A stretch of DNA of 35,720 bases, from assembly GCA_016124905.1 (NCBI GenBank), contig WGMV01000034.1, forward strand, positions 1 through 35,720, in the 5' to 3' direction. Below, one piece after another: positions 24,242 to 33,300 of the stretch. This DNA is from a bacterium (lineage in GTDB: Bacteria; Pseudomonadota; Alphaproteobacteria; Rickettsiales; RI-342). A program made the translations under genes and the position numbers. Position 1 is the first letter of the stretch, and each line of letters starts with the position of its first letter. The notes beneath the pieces were generated by a model that was given only the letters and a program-made list of their open reading frames with translations, did no database searches and was not told where the DNA came from.

Positions 24242-24271
24242 CAAAAAGGCACCCTTCGGGGTGCCTTTTTG
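24242..24271 (+). terminator. Bidirectional terminator between tRNA-Ala and the adhesin gene
   Basis: CAAAAAGGCACCC (24242-24254), loop TTCG, GGGTGCCTTTTTG (24259-24271): a 13-bp perfect stem including A5/T5 on both sides, closed by a UUCG tetraloop. It can terminate the tRNA on the plus strand and the giant adhesin gene, whose stop is at 24302, on the minus strand. Confidence 0.93.
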
Positions 24272-24301
24272 TTTATGCGCCAGTTTTATTAGTCGGCTTT
24301 A

Positions 24302-27300
24302 TTATTGGTCGATCACGATATCGGCCTCGGGCTTCACCGTAACCAGGTTCGCGTTATAACTGAACGGATCGAACTGATAGGGCAGATCCATCGGGCTATT
24401 ATAGAAAGCCCCCTGCTGCGGCGATACCAGATCCCCTTGCTCCAGCCGACGGGCGAATGCCGAATTAAGCGTGGCATCGGGCGCCTGAATGCTCGGCACT
24501 GCCATAGGCAGATCAAGGTTGGAGATGCCTGGCATGCGCACCGGATCACCCCCCATGCCGCCACCGCCGGAACCGCCGCCACCCGTCGGCGGCACCGGAA
24601 TGGTCCCTGTAATGGTCAAGGTACCTGGCGTGAAACTGACGAGGTTATAGTTATTGTCGTTGAAGCCGGTGATGGTGATGGCATGCGTCGTGCCCGGCGC
24701 GGCCGTGGCATTGGCCGTCGGCGCGATGGTGACGTTATAGGCGTTGATGGCCGTGGCCGTGTCGCCCCCTGCCGCCAGGTTGCCCCAGCTGACGATACTG
24801 CCGTTCAGGCTAGGGTTCGCCTGGCCGTAATTGCGGCTCGTGCTGCCCAGGCTCGCCGTGATGTCCCGCTTGGCCACGTTGATGTCGCCCGCCACGTAGC
24901 TGATCGTGTAGCCCGCCGTGTTCGTCAGCCCGCCCGTGATCGTGGCCGCGCCCACATAGCTGCCCGCGTTGGCGAACTGACCCGCGCCCGCCGCGTAGGT
25001 CGCCGTGCCGCCAAACCCGATGCTCAGCAGCGTGTCGCCGCTTTCCAGGCTGCTCATATCCACCGTGTAGCCCGCCAGGTTCGCCGCGTTCGCATCCCCA
25101 TAGGCGCGGCCGTAATCATTCACCCGCACCACCAGCGTCGGCGCGCTTTCATACAGCAGCTCGTTGCCGTTGGCCGACAAAGCCCCGCACGCGCCGCCAT
25201 AGGTGCAGTTGTAACGGCGGAAGTCCGACGCCAGGTCGATCAGGCTCACTTCCGTCGGGCTGTCCGCATACACCAGCCAGCGGCCCGTCCCGGCATCCAG
25301 GTCGCCGCCCACCGCCTCCGTAAAGCCGCCGTCGGTCACAAAGGTCATCACCGTGCCCGGGCCAGCCGCCGTCGAGCTCACCGTGCCCGAAAGCGTCATC
25401 ACCGCATTCCCGTTCATAAACGTCACCGGCGATGCCCAGCTCGACGTGCCGAGATTCATCGCACCGGTGTTCACATTCCCCACATACACCTGGCTGAACC
25501 CGGCCTGAATCCGGGCGATCTCCGCCGCGCTCAACCCATAAGCGCCCGCCGCGCCGGCAATGTTCATGCTGCGCCCGTTCGTGCTCTGGCGAAGCGCCAA
25601 CTCGCCCGTGCCGCTCACGTTGCCGTTCAGCGCAATATCGTCCGATACCAGCGTCAGGTTCTTGTTCCCCGCCGCAATGGAGCCCGTCGCACCCACCGTA
25701 ATCGTCCCCGTCCCCGCATTCACCGCCCGCGTAACACCCGCAGCACCCGAAAGCGTCACCGCACCGTTGATCGTGATATTGCTGTCATCCGCAACCAGAT
25801 CCGCACCAAGCGTATGCGCATAATTACCCAGCACAATCGTGCCAGCGCCAGCACTCGAATTGCTCGTGTCTACATTCGCGTTAAAAGTCGTCGGCCCCTG
25901 GAAGCTGAACGATCCATCACTCCCAACCGCCGTACCAAGCGCAGAAGATACCGTGATGCCCGTGTTGCTTACAAAACTGGTCGGACCATCAAAGGCATAC
26001 GCGGTGTCGATATCCATCGCGCCCGCATTCGCCTGGCCGATCGTCAGGCTGCCATAGGTCAAATCACCCAGCAACCCGTTGCTGATAGCCAGTGTGCCCG
26101 CTCCGGCGCCAACCCCAATGGTCGCGCCCGCGCTGTAATTACGAATGGTAAGACTGCCGGAAGTACGAATCATGCTCGCCGCATTGCGTTCAATCCGGTC
26201 GGCATCGATCACCACAGCGCCCGTGGCGGATGCACCGCCGATGGTTGCGCCCGCCTGGTTCAGCACAATGTCCGCGCCACTGGCGCTGCTGCCTGCATTG
26301 GCATGCACGTTCACGCTGCCGCTGCCAAGCGAAACAATGCCACCGCTGCCGCCATCCAAATAAAGCCCGGCATTATAGTTACCGGTCGCATTGGTCAACG
26401 CCGTCACATCCAGCGCGCCGCTGGTTGCATAAACCCGGCTTGTATCACCTGCCGCGCCACTTCCGATGTAAAGACCGTGATTATTATCGCCCCCCGGAGC
26501 TGTGGTTACCTGGGCATCCACGGTGACCGCGCCGGTGCCGGTGGAGCCGATCTGCGCATTGCTCTGAAGAATGCCCCCCGTCAGGTAGGATGCCCCTGCC
26601 TGGTCGCGCCCCGTAACGTCGATAGCGCCGTTAACCGTGGTGATGGTGGAATTCACCAGCCAGAACCCGGCTGTTGCAACACCTGCCGTGCCGCCTGTGG
26701 CGGTAATATCGATATCACCCGCCAGCAGGGTGCTGATGGAAGAACCGCCGTTCATCATTAACCCGGCGGAATTACCGCTCACACCCGTGCCACCCGTGGC
26801 ATCAAGGGTAATATTACCGCCCGCCGTGCTGATAGAAGCATTGCTAAGGTCGATACCGTTGGCGCCGCTATCCGTACCATTGCTATGAGCAGTGATATCA
26901 ATATCGCCGCTGCCCGTGCTGATGCTGGAGGCATTCGCCCAAAGCCCCGCTGTACCGGTTACATCCGCCGTAATATCGCCCGAAGCCGCGCTGATGGTCC
27001 CTGTATCAAGGTAAAGGCCGTTATTATCTCCCAACCCGACCGCGCTGCTGGTGGTGATGTCGATATCCGCCGCATTGGTGGCCGTGATCGCCCCGCCTGC
27101 GCTAACCATAATACCCTGGCTGCTATAGCCTGTACTGTTTGCTGTTCCGCTCAGTGTGATGTCGCCTCCGCTGGATGAAATCGCACTGCCCGCGCCCGCG
27201 ACATAGATACCATGGTTGCCCGTTCCCCCCGCCGCCGTAGCTCCCGTACCCGTCACCGTCACCGTGGACGCCCCTTGCGAGCGGATCTTGCCACCTCCGT

Positions 27301-30300
27301 TCACCAGCACGCCATAGGCATCCGCCGCACTGATATTATCACCGCCATGACCCTGCACATTAATGGCGCCAGTGCCCGCCACCGTGGATTGCACGAAGGA
27401 ATTGGCCACCACCGTGCCAATGGCTCCGGCCGCACCATGCCCCGTGAGCGTCACGGAACCGCTGCCCTGGGTTTCCACCGTCGACCCGTTCCATAGGTAG
27501 ATACCCACGCTGGAGGCCTCAAGTGTGCCGGTGCCGTTCAGCACCAGGTTGCCGCTGTTGGTGCGAACCGTCGCGCCATTGACCAGGTTAATTCCATGGT
27601 TGGCCGCGCCGATGCTCGTCCCGCCGTTACCGGTAATGGTCACGCTGCCCGCGCCAACCGCACCCGTGGAAGCAAGCAGGGCGCCGTTGCCAATCACAAC
27701 CCCCTGGGAATCCGACAGGCCATCCCCGCCCGTACCGGTAATATTCACTACCCCGGTGGAGGTAAGCACCTGTGTGCCAATGTCATTGATATCCACGCCG
27801 TAATAGCTGCCGCCACTGGCGATAGCACCCGTGCCGTTCATCGTAATGGCGCCGCTGGTGGATTGGATAATGCTGCCATTATGGATGCTGACGCCATAAA
27901 CATAGTCGGAGATCGTGGCGTTCACGACACCATGCCCATTCAGTGTAATGGCCCCCGCGCCGGAAAGCAGCTGCGCGTTATTGAGTTCGATACCGGCTTC
28001 ATTGCTGGCGGTGCCATATGCCGCGGCATTGGCCGCACTGCCGCCAACCAGAGAAATATAACCGCCGTTGGTGCTGATCACGGTGCCCGAACCAACCGAG
28101 ATGGCGCCCAGCTGGTTATCGTCGTAATCGCTGTTCAGCCTGGTGCGGATGGAACCCGTGGTGGAAGTGATATCGGCTGAACCGCTGAACAGAACGGAAT
28201 TATCCGCATTGAAATTCCAGTTCTTCGCGCCCGCCGTATTGGAAGAGAGCGTGCCGCCGGTCACCAGCAAATCAGCCCCGCTCATGAAGTTCACATTGCC
28301 GTTAAGCGCGCCTGTGTAATTGACGGTGGTATTGCCGGAATTGTTCCACCCGCCGGTCGCCCCCAGCCACAAGGCGCCCGTATTCCAACTCAGCAGGGAA
28401 AGTTCCGCATCACTCAGGGAGAAATTGGTCAACCCGGCCGCCGTGCCGATATTGACCAGGCGCCCCGCCGTGGTGGGCCGCAGCATGATATTACCCGAGG
28501 TCGTCATACTGATGGCGGCGCCCAGCGCTACTGAATCCGCCATGATGCGCAGCGTTTGGTCCGTGCCGGTGATGGTGCCGGTCGCCCCGGTGATGACCGT
28601 GGCCGTGCCCGCATTGATGTCCCGCGTGGCCGATGCACCGGACAACGTAACGGGACCGTTGATGGTAATGTCGCTGTCATCCGTGGTCAGATTCGCGCCC
28701 AGCGTATGCGCGAAATTTCCGAGCGTAATAGTGCCCACACCCGCCGAGGAGGGAGCCGCACTGACATTGGCATTAAAGGTCGTTGCGCCGTTAAAGGTGA
28801 AGTTGGCGTTGCTGGCTGCAGCCGTCATCTGGCCGCCCGCCACCGTAATCGTCTGGCCAGCCTGAGCGCGGAAAGTAACCGGATCGCGCCAGTTGCTGTA
28901 AGCATCCATACTCAGGCTACCGCCCGCTGCCGTGTTGCCGATATTGATGCCTGTCCAACCATTGGCGATATTATCCAGATCCGCGGTGGAAAGCGTCATG
29001 TTACCGGCCTGCCCCGCCAGCCCCATGGTGTAAGTGCCGTAGGTCTGCAAGGTAAGGGTGCCGCTGCCCGCCAGTGTGTTATTGATGTTCACGTCACCGG
29101 CTGTCGTCACCTGCACAGTGGCGACGGAACCGAAATTCTGCGCGCCGCTGAACTGGATCGTACTGCCCGGTCCGCTTTGCAGGTGGATCTGCGAACTGGC
29201 CGTGGTCGCCCAGTTGCTGTATGCGCCAATATCCATCGTACCGGTCTGGCCGGAGAGGCCTATCAGCAGAGTGGCAAAGCCAGTCATATGACTCAGCTCG
29301 GTAGCATCAAGCTGATATGCTCCCGCCCCGCCCGCAATGCCCATGTTACGATTGATCGTGCTTACGTCGAACCGAAGACCGATATTGGTACCGACCCCAT
29401 TCATCGTACCGGCGATGTCGATATCGTTCGAATCAACACGAAGGCTTTCGTTGGTGGTGAAATTCAGCACCCCGGTCGCAGGCAGGATGAACGTGCCGGT
29501 GCCCGGATTGAAAAAGCGGGTTCCCTGCATGTTCACCGTGCCGTCCACCGTGATGTTGCTGTCATGCGCTGTCAGGTCCGCAGCAATCGTATGGCTGAAA
29601 TTATTGAACGTGATCGTACCCACACCCGCGCTGGAATTGGTGGTGTTCACATCTGCATTCAACGTGGTCGGGCCGTTGAACGTGAAGCTGCCATTGCTTG
29701 CCGCTCCAGTGGACTGCACCTGATTGACGGTAATCAGACCGCTGCTGTTGGCGTTAAGTGTAAGGGGGTCTCTCCAGTTGGTGTAGTTATCCATATTGAT
29801 AATGGTGGCGCGGCTGCTATCCCCTATCGAAATACTTGCCCAGCCATCGGTAATATTGTCCAGTTCGGCATCGCTCAGCGTGATGGTGCCTGCCGCGCCA
29901 CCAAGACCGATGGTTGTACCATTATTGATGTTGGAGATGGTCAGATTGCCGCCCGCAGATGCGATGGCGGCATTAAGCTGCACCTCGCCCCCCATCCAGA
30001 AACTCATGTTATGGCCGAGCATATCGATGGCATTGGCAACGGTAGCGCCGCCGCTTCCACCCAATACGGCCAGGCTGGAATTGAAATTGAACCCATCCAG
30101 CGTAATCAGGCCGCTGCTGTAGCTACCAAATCTTACCCCACCCGTGCTTGCCCATCCATTATCCAGATAGCCAAGCTCTATATCACTTAAATCCAGCCCA
30201 CCTGTGGGGCCGCCAAGGTTGATGGCACGGCTACCTGTTGCGGCGCTAACCATAAGAGTGTTGGCCGCGCCACCGGTGATATTCGCGCCAATGCTCATGT

Positions 30301-33300
30301 TATCGGCGGTCAGAACAAGGTTGTTGGCGAGGCTGCTGATGGTGCCGGTGGCGGCGGTTGTGAAGGTACCCGTACCGGCATTGATGATGCGGTCCCCCGC
30401 GCCGCCGGTTGTAACCGCGCCGTTGATGGTGATGTTGCTGTCATCCGTGGTCAGGTCGGCATTTAGCGCATGCACAAAATTATTCAGCGTAATCGTGCCC
30501 GCGCCCGCGCTGGAATTGGTCGTATTTACATTGCCGTTAAACGTTGTCGGTCCATTGAAGGTAAATCGCCCGTCAGAAGCAACCCCCGTCGTCAGCGCGC
30601 CGTTCACCACGATGCTGCCTGCATTGCTGCTGGTCAGCGTCAGCGGGTCGGACCACTGGCTGGCACGAATCTCCACATTGGTTACGGTTGTATCGCCCAC
30701 CGTGATGCTGGACCAGCCCGGGATGATGCGCGTGAGCTCGGTGTCATCATACAGCGTCGTGCAGGTGCTGCCGCAGGTTGCGCCCGTGCCAATGCCGATG
30801 CGGCCCGCAAAGTAGGAATAAAGGGACAACGTGCCCGTGCCGCTGATGGTGTCATTCAGCGTAACTTCGCCATTGGTATAAATAGTCATGTTATTGGAGC
30901 CGGTATTCTGCGCGGCATTGATCTCAATGGGAGCAATCGACCCGAGAAACTGCACACTGTCGTTCCAGGCAATCGCGCTATTGACCTTGATATTTCCCGA
31001 CTCGCCATAAAAATCAATATAGGCAAAACCATCCTGCAACAGCGCCAGCTCGGCCAGGCTTATATTCATGTTGGCGCCGCTGCTCGTGCCGATATCCATC
31101 GTCGCGCCGCCCTTGGCCCAGATCATGATATCGCTGGTGCCGCTGAGCGTGCCAGTAGTATTGAAATCACGCCCGACGATGTTGATGTCGTACATACCGC
31201 CGATAATACGTCCGTCCGTGGTCGTGCCATTGTCATTGATGCTGACTAACCCAGTTTCAGACCAGATATAGACAGCATAGGCTGCCAGGCTGGTGGGGCC
31301 GTTGACATTAATGGTACCGGCATCCGTGCGCAGATTGGCCGTCAGGCTATGCGAAAAATTTTCAAGCGTGATGGTACCGGTCGCACCGGCGGAATTGCGG
31401 GCATCCACCACGGCATTGATGATGGAAGGCCCGTTGAAATCGAAACTGGCATTGCTGCCCACCGCCGTGGTTTGTGATCCGCTAACGGTGATGTTGCCGC
31501 TGCTGCCGTTACGGAACGTGATCGGGTCGCGCCAGTTGCTATACGTATCCACCGTCATGGTGGATGTGCCGGTGGAACTGCCGATGGTGATTTGCGACCA
31601 GCCATTAGCCAGGTGATCCAGTTCAGCATCATCAAGATTCAGCGCGCCCGCGCCACCGCCCAGGCCAACGCTGGTGGAATCCGTGCTCGGCACAACATAC
31701 AGATAGCCCGTGCCGCTGATATCGGCATTGATGGCCATGTCCGAATCGGTAAAGAATACCAGCGTGCCGCCATTATAAGTCTGCGCGCCGCTGATGGTCA
31801 TCTGACCGGAGCCCGTCGCAAGCTGCGTGGCATCGCTATTGTTCCAGGTATACTGCCCCACATCCATCGCGCCGCTGCCCCAGGCAAGGCCGATATTCAA
31901 CGTGCCCCAGCCGGAGATGAAATCCAGCTCGCTGTCATCCAGGTTCAACCCGCCCGCGCCGCCGCCAAGGCCGATGCTGCGGTTAGTGCTGAACTGGCGG
32001 ATATCAAGCTGCCTCGTGTTGGTGCCGGTGATGGCACCCTGAACGTCCATATTATCGCCAATCAGCACCAAATTGCGTGTACCGGCGGTAATGCTGCCGG
32101 TATTAGAAATACTAATACCGCTTGTGCCAGCATTGATAGTGCGGGTGGTGCCCGCCGCGCCGGAAAGAGACACAGCACCGCGAATCCCGATATTGCTGTC
32201 ATCCGTAGTTAAATTCGCGCCTAGTGTGTGGGATCCGACATTGCGCAATATGATCGTACCGAGACCCGCCGCTGAATTGCTGGTATTAATGTTGGCATTG
32301 ATAGTTGTACCGCCAAAAAAGTCGAAAGCACCGTCGCTGCCTACCGCAGTTGACATGGCGGAACTGACAGTAATTCCTGTATTACTGTAAAAGGTCATCG
32401 GGTTATCAAATGCGAATGCGCTGTCGATGGTCATGGCGCCGGCATTGGCCTGGCCGATGTCGATACTGCCCGCTGTGATGTTGCCCAGCAGAGTGTTGGT
32501 GATCTTCAACGCGCCGGCACCGCTGCCTACCCCGATCGTGGTGCCTGCCGTACGGTTCCGCATGGTGACCTTGCCGGCGGATTGATAGGTTGTATTGGCA
32601 TCGACAATGCCGTTAGCTGTAACGGTGATATTCCCTGTAGTCGCACTGCCGACCGTTGCCGAACTCCCCCCACCCAGATAGCCATATTCAAAAGCCGATG
32701 CACCGGAACCAACCGCTGTAATGGCGATACTTCCCCCACCGGTCGAATTAATGGACGGGTTGGCCCAATAGAAAATCCCCATGCCATCATTCGAACTTCC
32801 GTAAGCTGTTCCAGTAAGCGAAATACTCCCGGTATTAGTCTGAATTAACGTATCATATTCGATTGCGATACCAGCATCGCCACCCGCTCCATTGCCGCCA
32901 TATCCGGTCATGGTAATGTTGCCTGCTCCGGTAGAGCGAATCGTGCCACCACCCGTGGCGCCCGCATCGGAATCATTACCGGTATAAATACCATAAGATT
33001 CGGTGCCATTGCCGTCATTACCATGACCTTCCAAGGTAATACTGCCGTCAACGGTAGTGATGGTGCCGGGAATCCATAGTCCCGGCGTGATGCTGTTGCC
33101 CGTAACGGAGCCAGGGCCATAGCCGGTTAGATTGATTGCGCCGGTACCACTGGTAGAGACCGTGGTTCCTTTACGCAGATAAATACCGCCGCTTGCCTGA
33201 TGTGTACCATAATTGGTACCCGTCATGTTAATGGCGCCGTTGACGGAAGAGATCGTACCGTTATTCAGCCATACCCCGCCGCCCTGGTTATCAGCCCCGG

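Noticed and set aside
24305-26761. Plus-strand open frame of 818 codons opposite the adhesin
   Set aside because: Arg/Ala/His-rich translation with no domain, antisense to clear repeat protein; long shadow frames are expected from the biased GC-rich codons of the repeats. The same applies to the frames at 28556-30190 and 33845-34951.
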